From Bufo bufo (Eukaryota > Chordata > Amphibia > Anura > Bufonidae), in the NCBI RefSeq assembly GCF_905171765.1, contig NC_053394.1:157365256-157429255 (forward strand): a stretch of DNA of 64,000 bases. The letters are read 5' to 3'. Made by a program: the position numbers and the translations under genes. Positions 1 through 10,707 of the stretch are shown in pieces (position 1 is the stretch's first letter; every line of letters starts with the position of its first letter). The notes beneath the pieces were generated by a model. The model did not search any database. It saw only the letters and a program-made list of their open reading frames with translations, and was not told the origin of the DNA.

Positions 1-345
1 CATGGAGCACCCCTGCACTGATTTCACCCTGACACGTCATTTATGACCCCAGTCCAGTAGTTGTAGTATATCACAGTGACAGTGTTCCCTATCGTTTTTT
101 TTAGCTCGTGTAATGGAGAAGATGTGAGGTGCACCCACCATGGAGGACCATTATCTGTTATAGCCCCTGCATCATGCTGCTGCCAGGACACAATAACGCT
201 GAACACAAGTCATACATACTCTTTTCACACTGAGCGGCTCTTCACTTGCCCCGGAAACACTTCGTGCAGATGCCAACTCCTAGCCAGCTATAGGCCCTCT
301 GATGACGTCACGCTCATGTGACCAGGCTTTCCTGTGGGAGGAGTA
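1..345 (-). promoter_or_regulatory. Possible promoter and first exon of a third zinc-finger gene running off the left edge
   Basis: On the minus strand a full CRE-type palindrome (TGACGTCA, near 303-310) is followed downstream by TTTCCGGGG and then CAAGTGAAG near 252-262. This resembles the layout at 27.8 kb, where a GTGACGTTA element precedes CTTCCGGG and a GTGAGT donor in front of zinc-finger gene 1. Here the donor would be a GC-type site. If the likeness is real, this is the start of another same-strand gene whose body lies left of the window. The resemblance is short and the call is an inference. Confidence 0.3.
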
Positions 346-665
346 GTCAGCATGTTGTGTCTAAACTCCAAACACCAAACGGACCTCGTCTTTTGCAGTA
401 TGGGAAATAGCCAGCTCTCTAAACTCATACATGGTACGGACCTTTTAGCCCCCTAGTGGACGGGTCCGGAACAGAGCTAGAGTTTAGCCAGCTCACATTG
501 ATTTTGAATGGAGTTAGTATGGGGAATAGCCAACTCTATAGGAGCTGTCTATTCCCCATGCCTGGTACGGACCTCTCAGCCCCCTGGTGGTCAGGTACGG
601 AACTATGATGGGATTTAGCAGATTCAAAGTGAATTGGCTAAACTCCATACTCCGTAAGGACCTTC
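346..665. repeat. Degraded dispersed repeat
   Basis: Related blocks containing GGTACGGACC and CAGCCCCCTGGTGG recur twice with partly inverted copies of the motif TAAACTCCATACT. No open frame of note was seen. Probably an old transposon fragment of unknown family. Confidence 0.35.
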
Positions 666-901
666 TTAAAGAGGACCTTTCACTAGAATAAAAAATGTAA
701 ACTAAGCATTCAGACATGGAGATCTCCCTGCACTTACTATTATCCCTGGGCGCCGCTCCGTTCTCCCGGTATAGGCTCCAGTATCTTCATATGTTCGGTT
801 CAACTGGGTGAAGCCTGCCGGCGTCTCCTTCTCCCAGGCTGTAGCGCTGGCCAATCACAGCTTAGTTTACATTTTTTATTCTAGTGAAAGGTCCTCTTTA
901 A
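666..901. mobile_element. piggyBac-type MITE, 228 bp
   Basis: TTAA at 666-669 and 898-901 flank an element whose first and last roughly 37 bases are inverted copies (AGAGGACCTTTCACTAG at the left end). TTAA target duplication plus terminal inverted repeats is the piggyBac signature. No coding capacity. Confidence 0.85.
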
Positions 902-995
902 CCCTTTGTGGTATGTGATCCATTACAATTAATTTTGCCAAATAAAGTTGAACAGATGAGTGGTAGAAAATCATATATTTTTTTTTTAATCCTTA

Positions 996-1470
996 TAAGG
1001 CCTCCTGCAGAAGACCGGATGGTTTTGCGGTCCGTTTTAAACGGATCTGTTTTTACATTTTTTTTGTTTCAGTACTGTCTCAGTTTCCGTTCTCTTTTTC
1101 CGTTTGGTTTCCATTTTTTGAGGAACGGAAACAAGGCATATACAGTAATTACATTCTAAAATTCGGCTGGGCATAACATTTTCAATAGACGGTTCCGCAA
1201 AAAATGGAAAAAGTACGGAAAACATACGGATGCATTCTGTATCCGTTCATTTTACAGCCCCATTGACTTAAATGGAGCCACGGGACATGATTTGCGGGCA
1301 ATAATATGAAATTGTTCAATCTTTGAACTGAAATGAAAAACGGAAACTGAATGCATATGGAGTAAATTCCGTTTTTTTGCGGACCCATTGAAATGAATGG
1401 TTCCATATATGGAATTGAAAAAGCGTTCTGCCAAATGGAAACCCAAAACTTTTGTGTGCAGGAGGCCTAA
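996..1470. repeat. Inverted-ended dispersed repeat
   Basis: The left end TAAGGCCTCCTGCA (996-1009) is matched by its inverted copy TGCAGGAGGCCTAA (1457-1470). The interior holds the common GCGGTCCG / GCGGACC blocks found at several other places in the window. Probably a non-autonomous DNA transposon; superfamily not determined. Confidence 0.5.
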
Positions 1471-1791
1471 CTGTTTAATATCACCATAAAACATGAATCC
1501 ATATCATGGACACACTTCACCCCGAGTCCTGTGAGAACAGGGTTTGAGCTCAGATGATGCTGCAGAGGAGCCTCTAATCACTGAGAAATGTCCGCCTTCC
1601 AGTGTACGAGAAAACTAAAGTATCGGCTCAAATTTTCTATTCATCAAGAGTTATCTGTGAAATGTTCCCATCAAAGTATACATTCAGATTGCAATACTCT
1701 GGCGGTAACCTGTGATTTCACCATCATCATGGTCAAAGGAAAGCTCAGCATGTTTTCCCATCACTTTTCCTTCAGGTGAGGTCCTCTTCAG
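1471..1791. other. Stretch with nothing recognised
   Basis: No gene, long repeat or regulatory pattern could be supported here. Short open frames are isolated and have no recognisable domain. Confidence 0.4.
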
Positions 1792-2235
1792 CAGGGCCGG
1801 ACTGGCCATAGGGCAGACCGGGCATTTGCCCGGTGGGTCGGGCCGAACACAATTAGCCGGGCCGCCGGATGAGTTATTTTTTAATTTTTTATTAATGTGG
1901 CAGCAGCCGGGCAGGAGTGGAGATGAGCGCTTCCATTGTGGAAGCGCTCATCTCCATATTCATCTGTATCGCCGTCCTCAGGCCAGCGATACAGATGAAT
2001 GGAGCAGGGGAGAGGCGTCTCCCTTGCCCATTCCTCTGATAGGCTACAGGCACTAGGCCTGTAGCCTATCAGAGGCCGGTGCAGGTGGAGCGATGACATC
2101 ATCGCGCGTGCCGCCCGAGCCGTACAGCGCGGGACACAGGCCGGAAGAGGCCTGCATCGCATCGCTGACAGCAGCATGGAGGTAAGTATATGAGTTTATT
2201 GTTTTTATTATTTAATTTTATACTATACTGTGGCA
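1792..2235. mobile_element. Left part of a hAT-like element
   Basis: It begins CAGGGCCGGACTGGCC, a terminus typical of hAT-type elements and similar to the one at 6983. Two GC-rich hairpins follow (around 1915-1955 and 1965-2080). No matching right terminus was found, so the copy is truncated or merges into the following minisatellite. Confidence 0.4.
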
Positions 2236-2900
2236 AGAAGGGGGGTGGGGGCCCTATATACTGCCACAATATAGGAGGGGGGGTCGGCACTACGGAGAAG
2301 AGGGGAAGCACTATGGGGCCCTATATACTGGCACAATATGGGGGGACACTATGCAGAAGAGGGGAAGCACTATGGGGCCCTATATACTGGCACAATATGG
2401 GGGGGGGTTGGCACTATGGGGCCATATATACTGGCACAATATGGGGGGCCTATATACTGGCACAACATGGGGGGGCACTATGGAGAAGAGGGGAAGCACT
2501 ATGGGGCCCTATATACTGGCACAACATGGGGGGGGGCACTATGGAGAAGAGGGGAAGAACTATGGGGCCCTATATACTGGCACAATATGGGGGGGCACTA
2601 TGGGGCCCTATATACTAGCACAATATGGGGGGGACACTATGCAGAAGAGGGGAAGCACTATGGGGCCCTATATACTGGCACAATATGGGGGGGGTCGGCA
2701 CTATGGAGAAGAGGGGAAGCACTATGGGGTCATATATACTGGCACAATATGGGGGGCCTATATACTGGCACAATACGGGGGCACTATGGAGAAGAGGGGA
2801 AGCACTATGGGGGCCCTATATACTGGCACGCATTATAGGTGGGCACTATGGAGAAGTGGGGGACAAGAGCACTATGAGGGCATTATATAGGGGCATTTAA
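2236..2900. repeat. GC-rich minisatellite, unit about 60 bp
   Basis: Tandem units are built from GGGGCCCTATATACTGGC, ACAATATGGGGG, GCACTATGGAGAAGAGG and GGAAGCACTATG in varying combinations, so the period is irregular (higher-order variants with units dropped). Several long open frames cross it in all plus frames because the unit lacks stops; they are not taken as genes. Confidence 0.85.
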
Positions 2901-3590
2901 TACTGGCACCCATTTTGATGCCACTATGGGGAAGGGAGGAAAGGGGCATTATGGGGGTATCTATGTGGGGCAGTCTATAGGGGCATTTTATAGTGCCACA
3001 TTATGGAGGGCACTATGGAGACGGGGAAGGAGCACTATGGCGGCATCTTCTGGGGGGACTATATAGGAGTATTTTATACTGGCACAAATTATAAGGTCAC
3101 ATAGTAGTGTCCCCCACGCTGCCCCCTACACAGCCATCCCTCCCATAATAAATTGCCCCCACATAGTAGTGTCCCCCATGCTACCCCCACACAGTAGTGT
3201 CCCCCACACAGTAGTGTCCCCCACATTGCCATCCCTCCCATAATAAATTGCCCCCCCACTGTGCCACACAGTATCCCACCATATTCCCCCCACGTCCTCC
3301 TGTGTGCACCCCCCTCATGTCCCCCAAAGTTGGCACAGAAAAGAAAAAAAATCCTAAAAGCTAAATACTTACCTGCGCTTGCTCGCAGAGTCCCAGCACT
3401 GTGCTGCTCGAGTCCCGGCACAGGCGCGACTGCGCCGGGATTTCACTACCGCATACTAGGCCTGAAGCCTATGGCGGTGATCGGCGGCAGGGCAGGGAAC
3501 TATGCACTCCGCTCCCTGCCCCGCCACGGGTGTCAGCGCCTAAGCAATGAGCACTTCCATCTGTATTGCTTTTGGGCCTGCTGGCAACCC
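2901..3590. repeat. Degraded extension of the minisatellite and GC-rich sequence
   Basis: 2901-3100 holds decayed versions of the upstream unit. 3105-3300 holds several copies of AGTAGTGTCCCCCACA alternating with CATCCCTCCCATAATAAATTG. 3300-3590 is GC-rich single-copy-looking sequence with no supported gene. Confidence 0.45.
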
Positions 3591-3624
3591 CGTCAGAGCC
3601 GGCACCCGGAGCGCACCCCCATTC

Positions 3625-3826
3625 TGTCTGGCATGGGATGCAATAGAAAATGGATCCGTCCCCATTGACTTACAATGGTTTTAGTGCCGGATCAATCATG
3701 GCTATTTTAAAGATAATACAACCGGATCTGTTCATAACTGATGCAGCCGGTTGTATTATCAGAAACAGAAGCGTTTTTGCTGATCCCTGCCAGATCAGGC
3801 AAAAACGCAAGTGTGAAATTAGCCTA
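3625..3826. repeat. Dispersed MITE fragment (GATCCGT / CCGGTTGTATTAT family)
   Basis: Contains ATACAACCGGATCTGTTC and its near-inverted copy GCAGCCGGTTGTATTAT, ending GTGTGAAATTAGCC. Related copies lie at 28253-28660 and 29493-29880. Confidence 0.5.
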
Positions 3827-3950
3827 ACCCCTTTAAAGTGGCTCTGGAAGAAAAAAAAACTAAAAGAGGTCCCATGTTGTAGGCAAGTCCAAAATGACAG
3901 AAGGCCAGGCAACAGAAGTAGGCAGGGCCAGCAATCTAGTGTAGCATAAA

Positions 3951-5250
3951 TTACTGCCCCAGCAGAACCAATTACCACAGTGGAGCCAAATTACTGCCCC
4001 AGCAGAACCAAATACCACAGTGGAGCCAAATTACTGTCCCAGCAGAACCAAATACCACAGTGGAGCCAAATTACTGTCCCAGCAGAACCAAATACCACAG
4101 TGGAGCCAAATTACTGTCCCAGCAGAACCAAATACCACAGTGGAGCCAAATTACTGCCCCAGCAGAACAAAGTACCACAGTGGAGCCAAATTACTGCCCC
4201 AGCAGAACCAAATACCACAGTGGAGACAAATTACTGTCCCAGCAGAACCAAATACCACAGTGGAGACAAATTACTGTCCCAGCAGAACCAAATACCACAG
4301 TGGAGCCAAATTACTGCCCCAGCAGAACAAAATACCACAGTGGAGCCAAATTACTGCCCCAGCAGAACAAAATACCACAGTGGAGCCAGATTACCGCCCC
4401 AGCAGAACCAAATACCACAGTGGAGCCAAATTACCGCCCCAGCAGAACAAAATACCACAGTGGAGCCAAATTACCCCCCCCCCCCCCCCCCCCCAGCAGA
4501 ACCAAATACCACAGTGGAGCCAAATTACCCCCCCAGCAGAACAAAATACCACAGTGGAGCCAAATTCCCCCCCCCCCCAGCAGAACCAAATACCACAGTG
4601 GAGCCAAATTACCGCCCCAGCAGAACCAAATACCACAGTGGAGTCAAATTACCGCCCCAGCAGAACCAATTACCACAGTAGAGCCAAATTACCCCCCCCC
4701 AGCAGAACCAAATACCACAGTGGAGCCAAATTACCGCCCCAGCAGAACCAAATACCACAGTGGAGTTAAATTACCGCCCCAGCAGAACAAAATACCACAG
4801 TGGAGCCAAATGACTGCCCCAGCAGAAGAAAATACCACAGTGGAGCCAAATTACTGCCCCAGCAGAACCAAATACCACAGTGGAGCCAAATGACTGTCCC
4901 AGCAGAACCAAATACCACAGTGGAGCCAAATTACTGCCCCAGCAGACCCAAATACCACAGTGGAGCCAAATTACTGCCCCAGCAGAACCAAATACCACAG
5001 TGGAGCCAAATTACTGCCCCAGCAGAACCAATTACCACAGTGGAGCCAAATTACTGCCCCAGCAGAACCAATTACCACAGTGGAGCCAAATTACTGCCCC
5101 AGCAGAACCAAATACCACAGTGGAGCCAAATTACTGCCCCAGCAGAACCAAATACCACAGTGAAGCCAAATTACTGTCCTAGCAGAACCAAACACCACAG
5201 TGGAACCAAATTACTGCCCCAGCACAACCAATTACCACAGTGGAGCACAA
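3951..5250. repeat. 40-bp minisatellite, about 32 copies
   Basis: The unit, containing TACCACAGTGGAGCC, AAATTACTGCCCCAG and CAGAACCAAA, repeats with an exact 40-bp period. Most copies differ by single bases (TACTG/TACCG, AACCA/AACAA, AATAC/ATTAC). Three units near 4470-4700 carry expanded C-runs of 7 to 20 that break the register. Since 40 is not a multiple of three and the unit lacks stops, all plus frames stay open; the resulting 150-280-residue open frames are artefacts. Confidence 0.95.
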
Positions 5251-5974
5251 AATACTGTTGCAGTATTTAACTGTACCATCATCCTGAGGACAGCGTTACA
5301 GTTGAATTCAGGAGGGGACCTGCAGCCGCTGGACAGGTGCACAAGTGCCTGATGCTCCTAGCATTAATGCTGAGATCATCAGATCATGTACCCAGCCATC
5401 AGCTGTGAGGGGAGCTTGGTAGGGCCCTGGGTATCGTCCCACCAGGAAATTTCCCTGCAGGGTCTATGACCAGTCCACTCCTGTACATGGATGGAGCTAT
5501 GTAGATCCGACACCAGAGCTACAAGATAACAGCTGATTGGTTATTGAGAATAGGTCAATTAAAAACCTAGGCAAACACTCAAGGATTTTTCTGTTGACAT
5601 ATCGTTTAAGGGACAAATTGTATTTTTTCATGGCACCAATTTGGGGTACATCTAATGTATAGTATCACTTTTATACATTTTTGATGGCAGGTGAAGCATG
5701 TGCATTGCTGCTCCATTCATTCTCTATGGAAGCGCCAGAGATAGCCAAGCGCTGTACTCGGCTATCTCCGGTGCTCGCATATACAACCTGCTGCTCCATT
5801 GGAACGGGACCCCCTTTAATATTGTGGTGTTGTGCATGAACTACCCCCCACCCCCACCCCACCCCGGTACTCATGACTTGTTGCGCTGTTTGGAAAATCT
5901 TTACTGTATAAATGCTTATAAAACAAGCTTTGATTTGGCTAAAAGTTTTGCCAAATTTGATTTAATGACCTGCT
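5251..5974. other. Intergenic stretch with one decayed repeat
   Basis: Mostly unrecognised. About 5690-5870 carries CCATTCATTCTCTATGG and GGCTATCTCCGG blocks typical of a decayed palindromic repeat, and 5843-5865 is a C/A-rich run. No gene supported. Confidence 0.4.
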
Positions 5975-6349
5975 TTAAGGGGTTGTCTCATCTCAGACAA
6001 TGGGGGCATATCGCTAGCATATGCCCCATTTTCTTATAGGTGCTGGTCCTACTGCTGGGACCCGCGCCTATATTGGAACGGAGCCGCGCAAAGTGGTAGC
6101 TGGAGAAATCCGGTCTGGCCACCACCAAGCAGTCTCCCCATGTAAGTGAATGAGAGCGCACCGCGCATGACCGGCCACCGCTCCAATTCACTTTTATGAG
6201 CCCGACGGCTAATTTCGGCGGCCCCATAGAAAATCAATGGAGGGAGGCTGCTCCTGCGCAGTGCGCCCTCCACACCTTTTGGGACCCCGCACCCATCAGA
6301 CAATAGGGGTTATATGCCCCCATTGTCTGAGATGAGACAACCCCATTAA
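5975..6349. mobile_element. piggyBac-type MITE, 367 bp
   Basis: TTAA at 5975-5978 and 6346-6349. Ends are inverted copies: GGGGTTGTCTCATCTCAGAC on the left and its complement on the right. No coding capacity. Confidence 0.8.
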
Positions 6350-6355
6350 CCCCTC

Positions 6356-6982
6356 CTGATGCAGCCATTTTATTTATTTTTTTACTCCCTGCCTTCCTGG
6401 AGCCATAACTATATTTTTTCCTTCAGATAGCGATAGGACAGCATGTTTTTTGCAAGACAAGTTATACTTTCTTATGGCATCATTTACCGTAATATTGCAT
6501 ATGATGTTGTGGGAAACTAGAAAACATTTCCAAATGGGGTGGAAATGGGAAAAAATAAAAACGCCATGCTGCCATCGTTTTTTATGGTGTTCCTTATGCG
6601 CCAAAACTGACATATTAACTTCATTCTGTGGGTCAGTAGTACTCAGTACGATTACAACTTTACCATATTCTTATAGTTTTTCTTGCATTTTAATACTTAA
6701 AGGGAATGTGTCTTTTTTATTATTAATTGGTGTACATTACTAAAAGAGTGTAAGAAAAAATAAGATAAAAAATAGCTACAATAATTTTATAATAATAAAA
6801 AAGGGTCATACTGGGCGCTGCCATATCTAGAAGGCATCTGTGTGTCATTGCACAACACACAGTCAGCTGCCCTACTTTAAAAAAAAAAAAAAGTGTTTTT
6901 CTCGGCATTTTGGGATGTGGGGAAAGGGAGGGGGGTGATTTAATTTTTTTACACTTATTTTTAGTCCCCCTGGGGGTCTGAT
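6356..6982 (+). repeat. Dispersed repeat (CTCCCTGCCTTCCTGGAGCC family), host of the hAT insertion
   Basis: Shares TTTTTTACTCCCTGCC, CCAAATGGGGTGG and CAAAACTGACATATTAAC blocks with 23585-24150 and, less completely, with 18656-19260 and 56645-56820. It continues beyond the hAT insertion at 8350-8500. Probably interior sequence of a large non-autonomous DNA transposon. Confidence 0.55.
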
Positions 6983-8349
6983 CAGGGCCGGCCTTAGGTG
7001 TTCAGGCGCCCTGTGCGAGCTAACCTTGTGGCGCGACCCCCCCAAAAAAAAAAAAAAACACTGCTTGTTGCTGGCATCTTGGCATAGGCTGGCTGACTAT
7101 CCAACCAAGTAGTTACCAGCCCGCACACCCCAAAGGCCGGTGTAATGTTATACTTCCCTACTTCGTGAGGTTGCCCTACCCTCGTCACTTCCGGTCACAC
7201 CGGGAGGCTCACCAGCGGTTAGGGAAGGGAAAAATTACGTACGGGCCAGTGCTTTTTCTCTACCCTAACCGCTGGTGAGGCTCCCAGTGCATGCGCAGTG
7301 TCAGCCGGTGTCCAGCTGAGAACATCCATCCGATCACTGCGCCTGCGCACTGGCCCATAGTTTTTGCCTACCCTAACCGCCGGCGAGGCTCCCAGCGCAT
7401 GCGCACTCTGCTGTGAAATTTTCCTAACCCGTCGTTGTGCGCCTGCGCGGCGCTGCAGGCTCCCGGCGCATGCGCACTCTGCTGTGAAATTTCCCTAACC
7501 CGTCGTTGTGCGCCTGCGCGGTGCTGAACACCTCCTCACGTCATGTCTGGTGCGACCGGAAGTGACGAGAGTAGGGAAATCTCACGAGGTAGGGAAGTAT
7601 AACATTACACCGGCCCTGGGGTGCCATCATTAATTTATCCTACTTTTCCCTGCATTGGCACAACAATGTTAGCACCTGTGCCTATAACATAGTTCAGAAG
7701 GTGCTAGAAAACACAATGGGAAGATTTATCATTCCCCCTGCACCAGAATTGTGGCACTAAGAAGCCACACATTTTTGCACAAGCTTTGTTTTGCTCAAAC
7801 AATTGTGACTTTTTGCTCAATCTTGCCACTTTGCTAAATTGGACAGGGTATGGATCAGTTTTCTAGTGCATGTAAATTACTATAAGGTAACTTACCTTAT
7901 AGACCGGTTCGACAGTCTCAAGGAGCAGTCCTTCAGTCTGTCTGGGCTGGGGCGGGCTGTAGTCGGCAGACCTTGACGCGGTAAGGGACACAGGAACAAG
8001 CGGGATGCGAGCGGAGCGCCTGCTGCTCCAGTCCTACACACTGGCCAATCAGCAGCAGGATCTTTGCGCTGCGAAAAGCTGATTGGCCAGTGTGAACTGT
8101 GAAATGGTGCAGACGTGCCAGACGCACGGCACGGAGGATCATCAGGTGACAGGTCAGACACTGGGGAGGAGGAATCAGGTCAGACAGGGGAGGGGGAGAT
8201 GGAGGGGACGGGGGGCCCGCCCCGAGGGAGAACACAAGTGCCGCCTCGCCTGCTGCATATTACATTGCGAGCTGTCGGCCGCCCGGCGCCCCTGTTGCTA
8301 TGGCGCCCTGTGCGGCCGCACAGCCCGCACACCCCAAAGGCCGGCCCTG
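6983..8349. mobile_element. hAT-type non-autonomous element, 1367 bp, with 8-bp target duplication
   Basis: Termini CAGGGCCGGCC (left) and GGCCGGCCCTG (right) are inverted copies, and GGTCTGAT occurs on both sides (6975-6982 and 8350-8357). An 8-bp duplication plus CAGGG ends is the hAT signature. No transposase frame seen. A second, palindromic element is nested at 7135-7615. The interior is CpG-rich with repeated GCGCATGCGCA sites. Confidence 0.8.
7135..7615. mobile_element. Nested palindromic hAT-like MITE
   Basis: GGCCGGTGTAATGTTATAC at 7135 onward is mirrored at the right end (to 7615), giving arms of about 65 bp. The right end continues as CCGGCCCTG, a complete hAT terminus, but the left CAGGG is missing. 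The interior has a 71-bp tandem duplication (about 7392-7535) carrying CG-rich palindromes. Confidence 0.65.
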
Positions 8350-8540
8350 GGTCTGATCACTTCTCCAATAGACTGCTGTGATTTACCATTGCAGCCTGTG
8401 GAAGAATTACTATGTTCCTATGGCGGCCTGCTACTGGCAGGGCCGCTGCCAAAATACTTTGTCTAAAAAGCCCTAAGATCATAGTGCACTTTGTTCCAGC
8501 ATCAGATTTGCAGCTGACAAAGAACACACCGCTTTGCTCA

Positions 8541-8935
8541 TTTAAAAGGGTTTTCCAATTATTATTTTTTTACCGATGATCTATACTCTGGATAGGTCAC
8601 AACTATATGGTCGGTGGGGTCCGACTTCCAGGACCCCCACCGATCAGCTATTTTGTGAAGGCAGCAGTGCTCTTGGGAGAGCCACTGCCTTCTTGCAGCT
8701 TACTAAGCACAGCGCCATACATCGTATAGTGGCTGTGCTTGGTATCGCAGTCAGCCCCATTCACTTGAATAGGACCGAGCTGCTCCTAGGCCACGTGATT
8801 AATGAACGTGTCATTACTGGCCTAGGAAATGCAGAGAGGAGTGCTTGTGCCTTCTCAAACAGCTGATCGGCAGGGGTCCCAGGTGTCGGACCCCCACCCG
8901 ATCAGATACCGATGACCTATCAAGAGGATGTTGTT
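8541..8935. repeat. Dispersed repeat (GGTCCGACxCCxGGACCCCC / CCGATCAGCT family)
   Basis: Starts near TTTTCCAATTATTAT and ends near GACCTATCAAGAGGATG, with the palindromic block GGGGTCCGACTTCCAGGACC inside. Relatives are at 23192-23581, 25494-26591 and 56500-56640. This copy lacks an intact TTAA at both ends. Confidence 0.6.
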
Positions 8936-9151
8936 CTTAGTGCAAACTGAGCTCAACTGATGCTCAAAATAACAGATCCATATAAAAAAAAAAATTCTGT
9001 TCTTCTGACGGATCAGAAAAACTAAAATAAAAACAGATGTGAAAGAGTCCTAAGTAATGAGCGTGTGATTGCTTGCAGCATATGAAAAATTAGGGCAGCC
9101 ACCAAAATCATAATACGCACCACACATGCAATAATACAATCATGCTACACC

Positions 9152-9397
9152 ATGGGGGTAGTGTTTGGGGGTCGGCAAAAAAGACTGGATTTGCCTGTTT
9201 CCAAGCACTTTGCGGATCTCGATCATAAGGAAAGAGACCTCAAGTGCTGGATTATAGACCATGTACCAATGCCCAGGAGGGGTGGCAATAGAATCACACT
9301 TTTGAAGAAAAAAGAAATACGTTGGATACACACCCTCAATTCTTTGAGACGGCATGGCCTCAATGCAGACTTCAACTTTGGACAGGTATTTGGATGA
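9152..9397 (+). pseudogene. C-terminal remnant of a Penelope-like ORF (GIY-YIG endonuclease end)
   Basis: 81 residues are open. The order is a KHFADLDHK block, then VPMPRRGGNR, then a KEIRWIHTLNSL block and GLNADFNFG near the stop. This arrangement (a histidine-containing H-F segment, a basic RGG turn, an aromatic W-I-x-x-L-N-T/S-L helix, then GLN) matches the C-terminal end of GIY-YIG-bearing ORFs of Penelope-like and related retroelements. The reverse transcriptase and the catalytic GIY and YIG segments are absent because the copy is 5'-truncated just upstream; the ATG at 9152 is incidental. No host function is suggested. Confidence 0.65.
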
Positions 9398-9960
9398 TAG
9401 CTTGCCCTGTCCCATTGTAGGTTCGCTCGACCCTTCACCTTTGAGTTAGGTAGTAATGGAACTATCATTTTTTAATATGTGGAGGGTATATTTGTACAAT
9501 TTTTTTTTCTCTTTTTCTATATACAGCATAAGGAGGTATATGTAGGGCGGCTCACTACAGCTGGAAAGATGGAATCAGGTGCTCAATCCAGACAAAGCGT
9601 ACCCGGCGCTTGTAGTGGAGAGAAATATAGATGTGTGAGTATAGGGATGGCACTCTAGTCATAAGTTATGCATGGAAAAAACTATTTATTAGAGGATGGC
9701 TGTATGGCCCAAAAACATAAGGTTGGAGAGGGGTATAAAAACGGAGAGATAAAATTATTGCAGATCCTTGGATGTACAAAAAATAAATAATGACATAAAA
9801 AAAGTAAAATATTAAAAATATTAGTCTGACAGTCCAACTGGAGGTATATATAAATGTCCAGTCACATAGTGTCGTTTCCAGGGATAGGTTGGGGAATCGG
9901 TATCTTTAAAAAAAAAATAACTTGTAAGGTAGCGTCCAGTTTAAATCAAATAGCCCCCTT

Positions 9961-9998
9961 CAGTGAAGAAGGAGCAGTGAGCTCCGAAACGCGTATGG
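9961..9998 (+). ncRNA. Hammerhead-ribozyme-like motif
   Basis: The segment reads TGAAGA, then a five-pair helix GGAGC/GCTCC with a 5-base loop, then GAAAC followed by GCGT. That is the order of hammerhead core strand, stem II and GAAA strand. The base before TGAAGA is G where the core has C, so activity is doubtful. Penelope-like elements are known to carry hammerhead motifs. Confidence 0.35.
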
Positions 9999-10168
9999 AG
10001 TATTGAGTTAGCCATACTCAAATCAGCTAGCTATACCATAAAGGATCCTAATAATTCAAAGCTCCGGAGCAAATTCTTATTTTCAAAGTCTCCAAAATTT
10101 TCCCGCCAACAGCCTCCACATGGAACGCCGACTGAAATCGAGCGGGAGTGCGATCAAGTGGAAGTGAC

Positions 10169-10707
10169 GTGAATGTCACCGCCAGCTCTCTGAGAAGGTC
10201 TGGCAGACGTTCTTCTGTACCTCCTGCATGATGTTCTTTGTTTTGGTTTCACTTTGTCATCTCCTTTCCCTCTCCCAGCTGTCACCTATTCACACTAATT
10301 GCCTCCCTTTATATTCCCTCCCATACTGCCTCACTTTGCGGTTTATACTACTTCCTGGATTGAAGTGATCACTGCCGGAGACTTCTGTTACTGCTTGTTC
10401 AGATAAGTCCTTTCTTGTATTGTGTTTACTTGCTGGCTTTATTCTAGGTGACCCTGACTCCCTCCGTATTAAGTGCAGGGAGCCGGTGGTCGTGTCCCCT
10501 TACTATTATAGGGTTTTCAGGTGTCACACAGTCTAGGTACGAGGGCATGCAATCATCTACCTCTGAGACCTTTGTATGAGCTTAGCAGTCAGGTCGAGCT
10601 CTTAGGGTTTTCCAGGGGTCACCTTTATGCTCCTTAGTTTGGGATCAAGCTAGTCGGATGTTTATCCATAACTTCCAGCTATCTGCAATATCATCCGTGA
10701 CAGTGAA
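10169..10707 (+). mobile_element. Solo LTR, 529 bp
   Basis: GTGAA at 10169-10173 and 10703-10707 is a 5-bp target duplication. The element (10174-10702) begins TGTCACCGCC and ends CCGTGACA, standard TG...CA ends inside an inverted TGTCAC/GTGACA terminus shared with the Gypsy LTRs at 45.8 and 51.6 kb. No internal region, so it arose by LTR-LTR recombination. Confidence 0.8.

Noticed and set aside
2190..2900. Open frames of 90-180 residues in the GC-rich minisatellite
   Set aside because: Three frames are open at once through a stop-free repeat; no domain or initiation context.
3951..5250. CRISPR-like array
   Set aside because: The 40-bp units are contiguous with no unique spacers, and the genome is vertebrate.
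3980..5270. Overlapping 150-280-residue open frames in the 40-bp array
   Set aside because: They exist because the repeat unit lacks stops in any plus frame; composition and variation follow the DNA unit, not a protein.
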